64,000 nt of DNA from Mycobacterium pseudokansasii (GCF_900566075.1 NZ_UPHU01000001.1:372001-436000), one strand, 5' to 3'. Counted from the first letter of the stretch, positions 1 to 9,276 are shown. Translations and numbers: made by a program. Notes: generated by a model from the letters alone, not told the origin.

Positions 1-501
1 CCCGGTCGGGGTCAGTCCGGCCAGCGCCGTCCAAAATGCCAGGGCGAAAAAGCCGGATCCGCTCAAGCGCAACCCCAGCATCGCCGTGGCAACCCACGGC
101 AGGCAGCCGTAGCCGAGTAACAGGCTCCAGTGCCCCTGCAAAAGCCGTTCGGCGACATAGGGATTCCAGATCGCGATCGTGATCGCGACGAACTGGCCAC
201 CGGCTCCGGCCGTCGGCAGCACCATCGTCACCAGGTGGGCCGCACCCCAGCCCGCGAACCAGAGGCCCAGGACCAGCAATGCCTTCACCACGATGCCGCC
301 GTCGACCAGATGCGACGCTAGCGCCACCGCAAAATCCTGCGGCGTCGCGCGGGGCGCCGCGGTCAACCCGAGGGCGGTGTCGGACAGATACGACCGCGGG
401 GTGGACACCGCGTCGCGCACGAGCAGATATCCGGGTCGCAGTAGCGGCAGCACCACCAGCAGCGCCAGAGCTAACGCATAGCCCGGTCGCAACCAGCGCA
501 C
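1..501 (-). CDS. Polytopic membrane protein, N-terminal part (Rv0226c-like), runs off the left edge
   Basis: Reading the minus strand from a GTG at 501 gives 167 codons open to the window edge. The predicted N-terminus is very hydrophobic (ALALALLVVLPLLRPGYLL), followed by a loop and further hydrophobic segments, as expected of an integral membrane protein. An in-frame TAA lies just upstream of the GTG, so this is the earliest ATG/GTG start. The gene begins 9 bases after the stop of the DUF3068 gene, and the pair is probably co-transcribed. By position and character it matches Rv0226c, a conserved polytopic membrane protein next to Rv0227c in M. tuberculosis. Its biochemical role cannot be read from this fragment; the resemblance to GT-C or arabinan-type membrane proteins is only general. 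Confidence 0.75.
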   Translation of the reverse strand, partial: MRWLRPGYALALALLVVLPLLRPGYLLVRDAVSTPRSYLSDTALGLTAAPRATPQDFAVALASHLVDGGIVVKALLVLGLWFAGWGAAHLVTMVLPTAGAGGQFVAITIAIWNPYVAERLLQGHWSLLLGYGCLPWVATAMLGLRLSGSGFFALAFWTALAGLTPTG

Positions 502-510
502 GTCGACGCG

Positions 511-1800
511 TTAAGCCCGTTCCGAGGGGGGAGTCTCAGGCGGTCCGGATTCCGGTGGCGGCTCGGTCGAGGCCGACGGGGGCGGCGGCGACTCCGCCGC
601 GGGTGCGGCCGGGTCTGCCGGCAATTCGGGACGCTGGGTAGGCAGTTTCTCCGTCTCGGCTTCGGCTCCGGGCACAGGTTGCTCCAGCCCGGCGCGCCGG
701 AAGTAGTCGGTGTCGTCGCGGTCGAGGCCGGGCTCCGTCAGGGCGCTTTCCGTGCGCAGGCTGAAGGACGCGAGCAGGCCACCACCGACCAGCGCGATCA
801 AGCCGACGGCAGTGAAGGTGATCGGCAACACCCGCGACCACAGCGCCAGCCGGTCGCGCTCGTCGCGGGCGGAGTTCACCTGGGATTCGACGGTCTCTTC
901 GGTGGAGGTGACCTTGTAGTCGGCCAGCGTCACCTCGGGCTTCATCGCCTCGCGCGCGTAGTAGTGATAGGCGCGTTCGGTTTCCTTGACGATGGTGCCG
1001 GTCACCGGGTCCACCCAGAAGGTTCGCTGCGCGGCGTAGTAGCGGTTCATCGTGATCTGTTCGCCCGGTTCGCCCGGAACGCCCCACATCGCCGCCGTCG
1101 TGGTGATCTTTCCGTCCTCGTCACCGGCGTACAGCGACGGGTACTTGATCGGCGCAACCAACTTCCCGTCGGAGCCATAGCCCACGTTCTGCGTGAAGCG
1201 GTAGGTGGTTAAGCCGTTGACGTCCTCTTGGCTGTCGTAATTGGCGTCGAACGCCTTCTGCGCGATCGGATCGAAGTAGGGGTAGGACTTCTTCTCGGTG
1301 TGAAACGGGAAGCGGTAGGCCAATCCTTCGTGACGTAGCGGGATGGCGGTCGGCGGGCTTTCGTCGTTGAGACCGCGCGGCTTCTGGACCGCGCCGCCGG
1401 TGTGGGTGTCGTCGGAGACGGCCATCGCCGTCTTGCGGTTAAGGGTGACCGTGTCGACGATCGCCAGCAGCAGACCGGTGTCCTTCTGCTTGTCGGTACG
1501 CCGCACCGAGGTGCCGACCTGGAGGGTGACCACATCGGCGTTGGCCGGCGATTCGACAGTGACCTGCTGTTGGGACACCAGTGGTACGTTCTGGTTGACC
1601 ACGACGTGATCACCGGACAAAGATGCCGAGTCGAGCGCCGACCCGGTGCCCTGCCTGATCAGCGTGGCATCGATATCCAGCGGTATCTTGGCGATCCTGC
1701 TGCTGGTATAGGTGGACAGCAGCAGTGCGGCCATCAGCAGAGCGGCTCCGAGCCCGATCGTCCCTAATGCGGCCATCCGCAACATGACTGCTCGGTTCAC
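511..1800 (-). CDS. DUF3068 membrane protein (Rv0227c orthologue)
   Basis: A 429-residue protein with one N-terminal transmembrane helix (about residues 8-30), a large extracytoplasmic domain and a second helix near residues 325-348. It ends in a proline/glutamate-rich tail. This bitopic layout is typical of the DUF3068 (PorA-annotated) family. Corynebacterial and M. smegmatis members have been linked to lipomannan maturation and lipoarabinomannan synthesis; that role is transferred, not seen here. The GTG start at 1800 is preceded by a good AAGGAGG about ten bases upstream; an internal ATG lies five codons later. It lies head-to-head with the acyltransferase gene and upstream of the Rv0226c-like membrane gene, a group of envelope-related membrane proteins. 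Confidence 0.85.
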   Translation of the reverse strand: MNRAVMLRMAALGTIGLGAALLMAALLLSTYTSSRIAKIPLDIDATLIRQGTGSALDSASLSGDHVVVNQNVPLVSQQQVTVESPANADVVTLQVGTSVRRTDKQKDTGLLLAIVDTVTLNRKTAMAVSDDTHTGGAVQKPRGLNDESPPTAIPLRHEGLAYRFPFHTEKKSYPYFDPIAQKAFDANYDSQEDVNGLTTYRFTQNVGYGSDGKLVAPIKYPSLYAGDEDGKITTTAAMWGVPGEPGEQITMNRYYAAQRTFWVDPVTGTIVKETERAYHYYAREAMKPEVTLADYKVTSTEETVESQVNSARDERDRLALWSRVLPITFTAVGLIALVGGGLLASFSLRTESALTEPGLDRDDTDYFRRAGLEQPVPGAEAETEKLPTQRPELPADPAAPAAESPPPPSASTEPPPESGPPETPPSERA

Positions 1801-1977
1801 GTTGCCGTGACCTCCTTCTCAGACCATGGACTCGTCAGTTGCGATCCGCTCCGACCTGACCAAGCAGCGAGGCAAAACCCGTTTGACCCTAACAGCAGAA
1901 TGTATTGCCCCGGGCTGCCTACCTGTCCCACTTCGCCGGTGTACCCCATTCGCGCCTCGGCACACGGGCACACTGTG

Positions 1978-3144
1978 ATGGTGACCGATAGCCGGCAAGT
2001 GGGCGGGACGCGCAGCTTCCTGCCCGCCGTCGAGGGTATGCGCGCATGCGCGGCCATGGGCGTGGTCGTCACCCATGCCGCATTCCAGACCGGGCATTCC
2101 AGTGGCGTCGCCGGCCGGCTGTTCGGCCGATTCGATCTGGCCGTCGCGGTGTTTTTCGCGCTGTCGGGATTCCTGCTGTGGCGCGGACACGCGGCGGCGG
2201 CGCGAGCTGCCGGACCACGCCCGCGTACCGGTCACTATCTGCGATCGCGGGCGGTCCGCATCATGCCGGGGTACGTGGTGGCCGTGGTCGTGATCCTGTC
2301 CCTGCTGCCCGACGCCGATCACGCCAGCCCGACGGTGTGGCTGGCCAACCTGACGCTCACCCAGATCTATGTGCCGCTCACCCTGACCGGCGGCCTGACT
2401 CAGATGTGGAGCTTGTCCGTCGAGGTCACGTTCTATCTGGCGCTGCCGGTGCTCGCGTTGCTGGCCCGCCGCATTCCGGTCGGCGCGCGGGTGCCGGCGA
2501 TCGCCGCCCTCGGGGTCGTCAGCTGGACCTGGGCTTTCATCCCCGTGCACACCGATCCCGGCACCAACCCGCTGAACTGGCCGCCGGCGTTTTTCTCATG
2601 GTTTGCCGCGGGAATGCTGCTGGCCGAGTGGGCGCACAGCCCGATCGGGTGGCCGCACCGGCTGGCGCGCCGCCGGGTGCTCATGGCCGTCGTGGCGGTG
2701 CTCGCCTACCTGGTCGCGGCATCACCGCTGGCCGGTCCGGCGGGCTTGGTTCAGGGCACGGCGACCCAATTCGCGGTGAAGACCGCGATGGGCGCGCTGG
2801 TGGCGTGGGCGTTGGTCGCGCCCCTGGTGCTGGACCGACCGACGACACCGCACCGGCTGCTCGGCAGTACCGCCATGGTGACGCTGGGGCGGTGGTCCTA
2901 TGGACTGTTCATCTGGCACCTGGCCGCGCTGGACATGGTGTTTCCGGTGGTCGGCATCTTTCCGTTCACCGGCCACCTGCCGACGGTGCTGGCGCTGACG
3001 CTGATCTTCGGTTTCGCCATCGCCGCGGTGAGCTATGCCCTGGTCGAGTCGCCCTGCCGGGAAGCGTTGCGCCGGTGGGAGAAACGCGCCAAGCACATCG
3101 AGCCGCAGGACGTCGACCGGGAAGCGGACGCCGTCGCGCCGTAA
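1978..3144 (+). CDS. Acyltransferase 3 family membrane protein (Rv0228 orthologue)
   Basis: Polytopic protein of about 388 residues with roughly ten hydrophobic segments. The family signature is visible: the first helix carries a catalytic-type His in VVVTHAAF, followed by an Arg-rich loop (RSRAVRIMPGYV) and SLSVEVTFYLALP. Family members move acyl groups from acyl-CoA across the membrane onto sugars, peptidoglycan or lipids; the acceptor here is unknown. The frame is open back to 1807, but the first 57 codons look non-coding (proline/cysteine-rich, no hydrophobic pattern), so the ATG at 1978 was preferred; GTG codons at 1975 and 1981 are alternatives. The gene converges on the lactonase gene with an 11-base gap. 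Confidence 0.8.
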   Translation: MVTDSRQVGGTRSFLPAVEGMRACAAMGVVVTHAAFQTGHSSGVAGRLFGRFDLAVAVFFALSGFLLWRGHAAAARAAGPRPRTGHYLRSRAVRIMPGYVVAVVVILSLLPDADHASPTVWLANLTLTQIYVPLTLTGGLTQMWSLSVEVTFYLALPVLALLARRIPVGARVPAIAALGVVSWTWAFIPVHTDPGTNPLNWPPAFFSWFAAGMLLAEWAHSPIGWPHRLARRRVLMAVVAVLAYLVAASPLAGPAGLVQGTATQFAVKTAMGALVAWALVAPLVLDRPTTPHRLLGSTAMVTLGRWSYGLFIWHLAALDMVFPVVGIFPFTGHLPTVLALTLIFGFAIAAVSYALVESPCREALRRWEKRAKHIEPQDVDREADAVAP

Positions 3145-3155
3145 GCGCCGTACGG

Positions 3156-4136
3156 CTACTCGTAAGCGCCCTGCCGCTCGAAAATGCGCCGCGGGTTGTC
3201 CACAAGCATGGTGTGCAGCTGCTCGTCGGTGACACCGCGCTGCTTCAAGGCGGGAATCACGTCGTTGTGGATGTGCAGGTAATTCCAGTTCGGGGCGGCG
3301 ACCGGCAGCAGCGCTTCCGGCAGCGCGTCGAAGTAGCAATTGGCGTCGTGTGAGAGCACCATCTTGTCGGCGTGACCGCGCTCGCACATCTGCGCCACGA
3401 TGTTCACCCGGTCCTCGAACGGCAGGATGACGTCGAGGCCGAACCGGTCCATCCCCAGGTAGGAGCCGGCGGCGATGAGTTCTTCCAGGTAGCCGACGTC
3501 GGTGCTGTCGCCCGAATGCCCGATGACCACCCGGCTGAGGTCGACACCCTCCTCTTCGAAGATGCGCTGCTGCTCCAGCCCGCGCCGCAACCCCGCGTGG
3601 GTGTGGGTGGAAATCGGCACCCCGGTGCGCTTGTGCGCCTGCGCGACGGCGCGCAACACCCGCTCGACACCGGGGGTGATGCCGGGTTCGTCGGTGGCGC
3701 ACTTGAGAATGCCGGCCTTGATACCGGTGTCGGCGATGCCCTGCTCGATGTCGCGGACGAACAGGTCGGTCATGGTCTCCGGGCCGTCGAGCTGTGTGCC
3801 CGGTCCGAGATAGTGGAAACAGAACGGCACGTCGTTATACGTGTACAAGCCGGTGGCGACGACGATGTTCAGCTCGGTCTGCGCGGCCACCCGGGCGATG
3901 CGCGGGATATAGCGGCCCAGGCCGATCACCGTCAGGTCGACGATGGTGTCCACGCCCCGGGACTTCAGCTCGTTGAGCCGGGCGACCGCATCTGCCACCC
4001 GCTTGTCCTCGTCTCCCCAGGCGTCGGGATAGTTCTGCACGACTTCGGTGGTCATGATGAACACGTGCTCGTGCATGAGCGTGACGCCGAGATCAGCGGT
4101 ATCGATGGGCCCGCGGGCGGTATTGAGTTCTGACAC
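3156..4136 (-). CDS. php: Phosphotriesterase-like lactonase (Rv0230c orthologue)
   Basis: A 326-residue amidohydrolase-fold enzyme of the phosphotriesterase-like lactonase group. It hydrolyses lactones such as acyl-homoserine lactones, with weak organophosphatase activity. All binuclear metal ligands are visible: His22 and His24 (MHEHVF), the carboxylated Lys145 (GILKCATD), His178 (STHTHAG), His207 (IGHSGD) and Asp264 (LSHDAN). Length and motifs agree with the characterised M. tuberculosis enzyme PPH. The start is GTG at 4136 with no evident Shine-Dalgarno sequence, so the transcript may be leaderless. It is divergent from fadE4 across a 139-base gap that holds a palindrome, suggesting shared control. 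Confidence 0.92.
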   Translation of the reverse strand: MSELNTARGPIDTADLGVTLMHEHVFIMTTEVVQNYPDAWGDEDKRVADAVARLNELKSRGVDTIVDLTVIGLGRYIPRIARVAAQTELNIVVATGLYTYNDVPFCFHYLGPGTQLDGPETMTDLFVRDIEQGIADTGIKAGILKCATDEPGITPGVERVLRAVAQAHKRTGVPISTHTHAGLRRGLEQQRIFEEEGVDLSRVVIGHSGDSTDVGYLEELIAAGSYLGMDRFGLDVILPFEDRVNIVAQMCERGHADKMVLSHDANCYFDALPEALLPVAAPNWNYLHIHNDVIPALKQRGVTDEQLHTMLVDNPRRIFERQGAYE

Positions 4137-4173
4137 GTAGCCGATGCTAGGTCGCCACGCCAGTCAGCCAACA

Positions 4174-4191
4174 GTGCCGATTTGTCGGCAC
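4174..4191. promoter_or_regulatory. Perfect inverted repeat in the php/fadE4 divergent region
   Basis: GTGCCGA (4174-4180), spacer TTTG, TCGGCAC (4185-4191): a perfect 7-base-arm palindrome midway between the divergent starts of php and fadE4. Size and placement suit a dimeric repressor (TetR or GntR type). Which regulator binds is unknown; the TetR gene downstream of fadE4 is the nearest candidate, although its own operator has a different sequence. Confidence 0.5.
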
Positions 4192-4275
4192 CCGGTAACA
4201 ACGACGGCGGTCTTGCAGTACGGTCTACCCGCGTCCATTTCCGAACACATTCGAATCCGCCCGGGAGCCACCCTC

Positions 4276-5985
4276 ATGCTGCTCAACCCCAACCGCCTGC
4301 AACGCAAATATCCCGACCGCCGCTCGGCGCAGATCATGCAGGCCACCGTGGACTTCTTCGAGTCCCGGGGAAAGGCGCGCCTCAAGCACGACGACCACGA
4401 GCGGGTGTGGTACTCCGACTTTCTGGACCACATGGGGCGGGAACGGATCTTCGCTTCGCTGCTGACGCCCGCGCAGTACGGCGCCTCGGACGACTGCCGC
4501 TGGGACACCTACCGGATCAGCGAGTTCGCTGAGATCATCGGCTTCTACGGGCTGAGCTACTGGTACCCGTTCCAGGTCACCGCCCTGGGCCTGGGCCCGA
4601 TCTGGATGAGCGACAACGAGGACGCCAAGCGCAAGGCCGCCGCCCAGCTCGAACAGGGCGAAGTGTTCGCTTTCGGCCTGTCGGAGCAGGCCCATGGCGC
4701 CGACGTGTACCAGACCGACATGATCCTCACGCCATCTGAGCACGGCTGGGTCGCCAACGGCGAGAAGTACTACATCGGCAACGCCAACGTCGCCCGGATG
4801 GTCTCCACCTTCGGCAAGATCGACGACTCGTCCGGCAACCCGGAGTACGTCTTCTTCGCCGCCGACTCCCAGCACGACCGCTACGAGCTGAAGAAGAACG
4901 TGGTCAACTCGCAGAACTACGTGGCGAACTACGCGCTGCACGATTATCCGGTCACCGAGGCTGACCTGCTGCACCGCGGCATGGGCGCCTTCCACGCCGC
5001 GCTCAACACCGTCAACGTGTGCAAGTACAACCTGGGCTGGGGTGCCGTCGGCATGGCCACCCACGCCATGTACGAGGCGATCACCCACGCCGCCAACCGG
5101 CACCTGTACGGCACCGTCGTCACCGACTTCAGCCACGTGCGCCGGCTGCTGACCGACGCCTACGCGCGGCTGGTCGCGATGCGGCTGGTGGCCACCCGAG
5201 CCAGCGACTACATGCGTAGCGCGTCGGCGGACGACCGGCGCTACCTGCTATACAGCCCGCTCACCAAGGCCAAGGTCACCAGCGAGGGTGAGCGCGTCAT
5301 CATCGCCCTGTGGGACGTCATCGCGGCCAAGGGCGTGGAGAAGGACACCTTCTTCGAGACCGTGGCCCGCGAAATCGGGCTGCTGCCGCGGCTGGAGGGC
5401 ACCGTCCACATCAACATCGGGCTGCTGGGCAAGTTCATGCCCAACTACCTGTTCGCCCCCGACGCCGCGCTGCCGCTGATCTCGCGCCGAGACGACGCCG
5501 CCGACGACACCTTCCTGTTCAACCAGGGCCCGACCGGCGGCCTGGGCAAGGTGCGCTTCCACAATTGGCGGGCGTCGTTCGACAGCTACGCCCATCTACC
5601 CAATGTCGCGCTGCTGCGCGAGCAGGTCGACGTGCTCGCCGAGATGCTGGCGTCGGCCACCCCGGATGCCGCCCAGCAAAAGGACATCGACTTCGCGTTC
5701 GGTGTGGGACAGCTCTTTGCGACGGTGCCCTACGGCCAGCTCATCCTGGAAGAGGCCCCGCTGTCGGGTGTGGACGAGGCGCTGATCGACGAGATCTTCG
5801 GCTTGCTGGTCCGCGACTTCAACAGCTATGCCGTTGAGCTCAACGACAAATCGGCCACCACGGACGAGCAGGCGCGGTTCGCCATGCGGATGATCCGCCG
5901 TCCCGTCCATGACCCGGCGCGCTACGACCGGATCTGGAAGGAACACGTGCTGCCGCTCAACGGCGCATACGAGATGCGGCCCTAA
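4276..5985 (+). CDS. fadE4: Acyl-CoA dehydrogenase FadE4
   Basis: A 569-residue flavoprotein of the acyl-CoA dehydrogenase family, larger than the canonical 380-residue enzymes and equal in size to M. tuberculosis FadE4 (568). It would introduce the first double bond of acyl-CoA in beta-oxidation. A substrate/FAD-binding stretch is visible (FAFGLSEQAHGADVYQTDM), followed by the alpha-helical C-terminal half. The frame is open from 4144, but the ATG at 4276 has a GGGAG five bases before it and gives the family length, so upstream codons are taken as untranslated. It is divergent from php and upstream of a TetR/R2lox pair. The natural acyl substrate is not known. Confidence 0.9.
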   Translation: MLLNPNRLQRKYPDRRSAQIMQATVDFFESRGKARLKHDDHERVWYSDFLDHMGRERIFASLLTPAQYGASDDCRWDTYRISEFAEIIGFYGLSYWYPFQVTALGLGPIWMSDNEDAKRKAAAQLEQGEVFAFGLSEQAHGADVYQTDMILTPSEHGWVANGEKYYIGNANVARMVSTFGKIDDSSGNPEYVFFAADSQHDRYELKKNVVNSQNYVANYALHDYPVTEADLLHRGMGAFHAALNTVNVCKYNLGWGAVGMATHAMYEAITHAANRHLYGTVVTDFSHVRRLLTDAYARLVAMRLVATRASDYMRSASADDRRYLLYSPLTKAKVTSEGERVIIALWDVIAAKGVEKDTFFETVAREIGLLPRLEGTVHINIGLLGKFMPNYLFAPDAALPLISRRDDAADDTFLFNQGPTGGLGKVRFHNWRASFDSYAHLPNVALLREQVDVLAEMLASATPDAAQQKDIDFAFGVGQLFATVPYGQLILEEAPLSGVDEALIDEIFGLLVRDFNSYAVELNDKSATTDEQARFAMRMIRRPVHDPARYDRIWKEHVLPLNGAYEMRP

Positions 5986-6113
5986 GTGGCGGACGCATCG
6001 CTTCAGGCCAGGCGCTTACCCAAATCCCGCTGAGGCCGGGCCGGGTAGCTCTCCGACGATGTTGACCGGGGGCAGCGGCGGGTGGTGCTGACGCTGAGCC
6101 GAGCTGGGCGCGC

Positions 6114-6154
6114 TTGACTATGACGCACCTCACACTAGAATGACCAGTGGTCAT
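6114..6154 (+). promoter_or_regulatory. Promoter and TetR-type operator of the regulator/R2lox operon
   Basis: A -35 TTGACT (6114-6119) and a -10 TAGAAT (6136-6141) are separated by 16 bases. The last two bases of the -10 box begin a perfect 15-base palindrome, ATGACCA-G-TGGTCAT (6140-6154), which would cover the transcription start. It ends six bases before the strong GAGGAGG (6161-6167) of the TetR gene. This is the classical arrangement for negative autoregulation by a TetR dimer. Confidence 0.75.
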
Positions 6155-6170
6155 CGATGCGAGGAGGCGT

Positions 6171-6854
6171 ATGCCGACGGTGACATGGGCGCGCGTCGAC
6201 CCGGCTCGCCGGGCGGCCATCGTGGAAGCCGCCGAGGCCGAGTTCGGGGCACACGGGTTTTCCAACGGCAGCCTGAACGTCATCGCACGGCGCGCGCGGG
6301 TCGCCAAGGGAAGTCTGTTCCAATACTTTGCCGACAAGCGGGACCTGTACGCGTTCATCGCCGACATCGGCAGCCAGCGGGTGCGTTCGTACATGGAGAA
6401 CCTCATCCGTCAGCTCGATCCCAGCCGGCCGTTCTTCGAATTTCTCGCCGACCTGCTCGACGGCTGGGTCGCCTACTACGCCGAACACCCCCGCGAGCGT
6501 GCCCTTCATGCCGCGGCGACGCTGGAGGTCGACACCGACGCCCGCATCAGCGTGCGGAGCGTCATTCATCGTCATTACCTGGAAGTGCTGCGGCCGTTGG
6601 TGCGCGATGCGCAAAACCGCGGTGACCTGCGCGCCGATGCCGACATCGACGTGTTGTTGTCCCTGCTGCTGCTGATCTTTCCGCACTTGGCGCTGGCGCC
6701 CTACATGCGCGGTCTGGACCCCGTGCTGGGGCTCGACGAACCCACGCCCGAGCAGCCGGCGCTGGCCGTGCGCAGGCTGGTCGCCGTGCTGGCGGCGGCC
6801 TTCTCCCCGAAACTCTCCGCGGAACTCGCCTCGGAAATTGAGGAGGTCACATGA
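6171..6854 (+). CDS. TetR-family repressor (Rv0232 orthologue)
   Basis: A 227-residue TetR protein. The N-terminal helix-turn-helix is clear (residues about 12-58: [19 protein letters not shown], then [19 protein letters not shown]). The C-terminal helical ligand domain is not assignable to a ligand. The ATG at 6171 was chosen over the earlier in-frame ATG at 6147 because GAGGAGG lies four bases upstream of it and because 6147 falls inside the operator palindrome. The stop overlaps the start of the R2lox gene (ATGA), so the two are translationally coupled and the regulator most likely controls R2lox and itself. Confidence 0.9.
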   Translation: MPTVTWARVDPARRAAIVEAAEAEFGAHGFSNGSLNVIARRARVAKGSLFQYFADKRDLYAFIADIGSQRVRSYMENLIRQLDPSRPFFEFLADLLDGWVAYYAEHPRERALHAAATLEVDTDARISVRSVIHRHYLEVLRPLVRDAQNRGDLRADADIDVLLSLLLLIFPHLALAPYMRGLDPVLGLDEPTPEQPALAVRRLVAVLAAAFSPKLSAELASEIEEVT

Positions 6855-7801
6855 CACGGACACGCTCGGGCTCGCTGGCCGCCGGCGGCCTCAACTGGAA
6901 CAGCCTGCCGTTGAAGTTGTTCGCCGGCGGCAACGCCAAATTCTGGGATCCGGCCGACATCGACTTCTCCCGCGAGCGCGAGGATTGGGATCGGCTGACC
7001 GACGCCGAACGCGACTATGCCATCCGGTTGTGCGCCCAGTTCGTCGCCGGTGAGGAAGCCGTGACCGAGGACATTCAGCCGTTCATGGCCGCCATGCGGG
7101 CTGAGGGGCGCCTCGCTGACGAGATGTATCTGACCCAGTTCGCGTTCGAGGAGGCCAAGCACACCCAGGTGTTCCGCATGTGGCTGGACTCCGTCGGCGT
7201 CACCGGGGACCTGCATGGCTACCTCGACGACCTGCCGTCCTACCGGCAGATGTTCTACGACGAACTGCCGGAATGCCTCAGCGCGTTGGCCACCGATCCG
7301 TCGCCGGCGGCCCAGGTCCGGGCATCGGTGACCTACAACCACATCGTCGAGGGCATGCTCGCGCTCACCGGTTACTACGCGTGGCACAAGATCTGTGTGG
7401 AGCGCGGCATTCTTCCCGGCATGCAGCGGCTGGTGCGGCACATCAGCGACGACGAGCGCCGCCACATGGCGTGGGGCACCTTCACCTGCCGGCGCCACGT
7501 CGCCGCAAACGACGCCAACTGGACGGTGTTCGAAGAGCGGATGAATGAGCTCATCCCGCTGGCCTTGCAACTTACCCAGGACGGCTTCGCCCTCTACGGG
7601 GACCCGATGCCCTTCGACCTGTCGGTGGAGGAGTTCATAACGTATTCCAGCGACAAGGGCATGCGGCGCTTCGGGACGATCAGCAGCGCCCGCGGCCGCC
7701 CGGTCGGCGAAATCGACCTCGACTTCACGCCGGTGCAGCTCGAGGACACCTTCGCCGAGGAGGATGAGCGCGCCCTGGCCGCGGCCTCGGCCTCGGCCTA
7801 G
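6851..7801 (+). CDS. nrdB: R2-like ligand-binding oxidase (R2lox), annotated NrdB in M. tuberculosis (Rv0233)
   Basis: A 316-residue ferritin-like protein with a heterodinuclear Mn/Fe site. Every metal ligand of the characterised M. tuberculosis R2lox is at the same number: Glu68, Glu101, His104, Glu167, Glu202 and His205. The Val71 and Tyr162 pair that forms the tyrosine-valine ether crosslink is also present. The protein is therefore an oxidase binding a long-chain fatty-acid-like ligand rather than a true ribonucleotide reductase R2 subunit, despite the gene name. Its physiological substrate is unknown. It overlaps the TetR gene by four bases and shares its operator-controlled promoter. 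It is convergent with gabD1 across a 100-base gap containing a hairpin. Confidence 0.93.
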   Translation: MTRTRSGSLAAGGLNWNSLPLKLFAGGNAKFWDPADIDFSREREDWDRLTDAERDYAIRLCAQFVAGEEAVTEDIQPFMAAMRAEGRLADEMYLTQFAFEEAKHTQVFRMWLDSVGVTGDLHGYLDDLPSYRQMFYDELPECLSALATDPSPAAQVRASVTYNHIVEGMLALTGYYAWHKICVERGILPGMQRLVRHISDDERRHMAWGTFTCRRHVAANDANWTVFEERMNELIPLALQLTQDGFALYGDPMPFDLSVEEFITYSSDKGMRRFGTISSARGRPVGEIDLDFTPVQLEDTFAEEDERALAAASASA

Positions 7802-7835
7802 GCCCCGGGTCGTCCCAGACCCTCGAGGCCCCGCC

Positions 7836-7889
7836 AGCAGACGCAGAATCGCACAACTATCGCGGTGCTGATGCGATTCTGCGGCTGCT
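7836..7889. terminator. Long intergenic hairpin between convergent genes, repeated copy 1
   Basis: AGCAGACGCAGAATCGCA (7836-7853) pairs with TGCGATTCTGCGGCTGCT (7872-7889), with one mismatch and an 18-base loop. It lies between the convergent R2lox and gabD1 genes and probably terminates both. A second copy with the same stem sequence occurs at 53377-53434, again between convergent genes, so this is a dispersed mycobacterial-type repeat and not a one-off terminator. Confidence 0.65.
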
Positions 7890-7902
7890 CGCCAGCGGAA
7901 GG

Positions 7903-9276
7903 TTAGCCGACCCAGACGGCTTTGGCGTTGCAGAACTCGCGGATCCCGTGTCCGGAAAGTTCCCGGCCGTAGCCGGATCGCTTGATGCCGCCGAAGGGCA
8001 ATTCCGGGTAGGACACCGTCATGCCGTTGATGAAGACCTGCCCGGCCTCGATCTCGTCGACGAAGCGCTGTTGCTCGGCGTTGTCGCGGGTCCAGGCGTT
8101 GGACCCCAGCCCGAAGGTCGTGGCGTTGGCGATCTCGATCGCTTCGTCGATGTCGGCGGCACGGTACACCGAGGCGACGGGCCCGAAGACTTCCTCGGTG
8201 TAGAGCGCCATGTCCTTGGTGATGTCGGTGATCACCGTCGGGGGATAGAACCAGCCCGGCCGTTCCGGGGCCTTGCCGCCGCAGCGGATCACCGCGCCGG
8301 CCGCCGCGGCGTCGTCGACCTGTTTGGCGATCTCGTCGCGGCCCGACTCGGTGGCCAGCGGACCCACGTCGGTGTCCGGGTCGGTCGGGTCTCCGATCCG
8401 CAGCGCAGCCATCCGCTCGACGAACTTGTCGACGAAGGCGTCGTAGATGTCGGTGTGCGCGATGAACCGCTTTGCGGCGATGCAGGATTGGCCGTTGTTC
8501 TGCACCCGGGCGGTGACGGCCGTCTTGACCGCCTCGTCCAGGTCGGCGGAGGGCATCACGATGAACGGGTCGCTGCCGCCGAGCTCGAGCACGGTGGGCT
8601 TGATCTCGTCACCGGCGATGGCGCCCACCGACTGGCCGGCCGGTTCGCTGCCGGTCAACGTGGCCGCGGCCACCCGCGGATCCCGCAGGATGTCTTCCAC
8701 CGCGCTTGATGGGACCAGCAACGTCTGGAAGCAACCGTCGGGGAACCCGCCGCGCGCGATGACGTCGGCGAGATACAACGCGCACTGCGGCACATTCGAC
8801 GCGTGCTTCAACAGACCCACGTTGCCGGCCATCAGGGCGGGCGCGGCGAACCGGACCGCCTGCCACAGCGGGAAGTTCCACGGCATCACGGCCAGCACCA
8901 CCCCCAGCGGTTGGTAGCGGGTGTAGGCCCTGGCTGCCCCGACCTTCGCCGCGTCGATCGGCTCGTCGGCGAGCAGCGCTTCGGTGTTCTCGGCGTAGTA
9001 GCGAAATCCCTTGGCGCACTTGAGCACCTCGGCTTTCGCCGAGGCCAGCGTCTTGCCCATCTCGAGCGTCATCACCGCCGCGGTCTGGTCGGCCTCGGCC
9101 TCGAGCAGGTCGGCGGTGGCGTTCGCCCACCGGGCGCGCTGCCCGTAGCTGGTGTGGCGGTAGTCGGCGAACCGCTCATAGGCGCGCGCGATCGCGGCGT
9201 CGACTTCTTCGCGGGTCGCCGGTGTGAAGATCTTGACGGTCTCTCCGGTGGCGGGGTTGATCGAGGCGATGGGCAC
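7903..9276 (-). CDS. gabD1: Succinate-semialdehyde dehydrogenase (NADP+) GabD1
   Basis: A 457-residue aldehyde dehydrogenase that oxidises succinic semialdehyde to succinate. Catalytic residues are Cys265 (NNGQSCIAAKR) and Glu231 (LELGGSDPF); MPWNFPLWQA of the cofactor site is also present. The GTG start at 9276 gives exactly the size of M. tuberculosis GabD1, while the frame stays open far upstream without protein character. It is divergent from the ThDP-enzyme gene with only 66 bases between starts, so the two promoters must overlap. In M. tuberculosis GabD1 has been discussed in a bypass of 2-oxoglutarate dehydrogenase. Confidence 0.93.
   Translation of the reverse strand: MPIASINPATGETVKIFTPATREEVDAAIARAYERFADYRHTSYGQRARWANATADLLEAEADQTAAVMTLEMGKTLASAKAEVLKCAKGFRYYAENTEALLADEPIDAAKVGAARAYTRYQPLGVVLAVMPWNFPLWQAVRFAAPALMAGNVGLLKHASNVPQCALYLADVIARGGFPDGCFQTLLVPSSAVEDILRDPRVAAATLTGSEPAGQSVGAIAGDEIKPTVLELGGSDPFIVMPSADLDEAVKTAVTARVQNNGQSCIAAKRFIAHTDIYDAFVDKFVERMAALRIGDPTDPDTDVGPLATESGRDEIAKQVDDAAAAGAVIRCGGKAPERPGWFYPPTVITDITKDMALYTEEVFGPVASVYRAADIDEAIEIANATTFGLGSNAWTRDNAEQQRFVDEIEAGQVFINGMTVSYPELPFGGIKRSGYGRELSGHGIREFCNAKAVWVG

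Noticed and set aside
2046..3353. A 435-codon plus-strand frame overlapping the acyltransferase
   Set aside because: Shifted frame of the acyltransferase gene without domain content.
4174..4191. Reading the php/fadE4 palindrome as a terminator
   Set aside because: The flanking genes diverge, so no transcript should end there, and there is no T-tract.
6851..7801. True ribonucleotide reductase small subunit
   Set aside because: The ether-crosslink pair Val71/Tyr162 and ligand set are those of R2lox, and no nrdA/nrdE partner is near.
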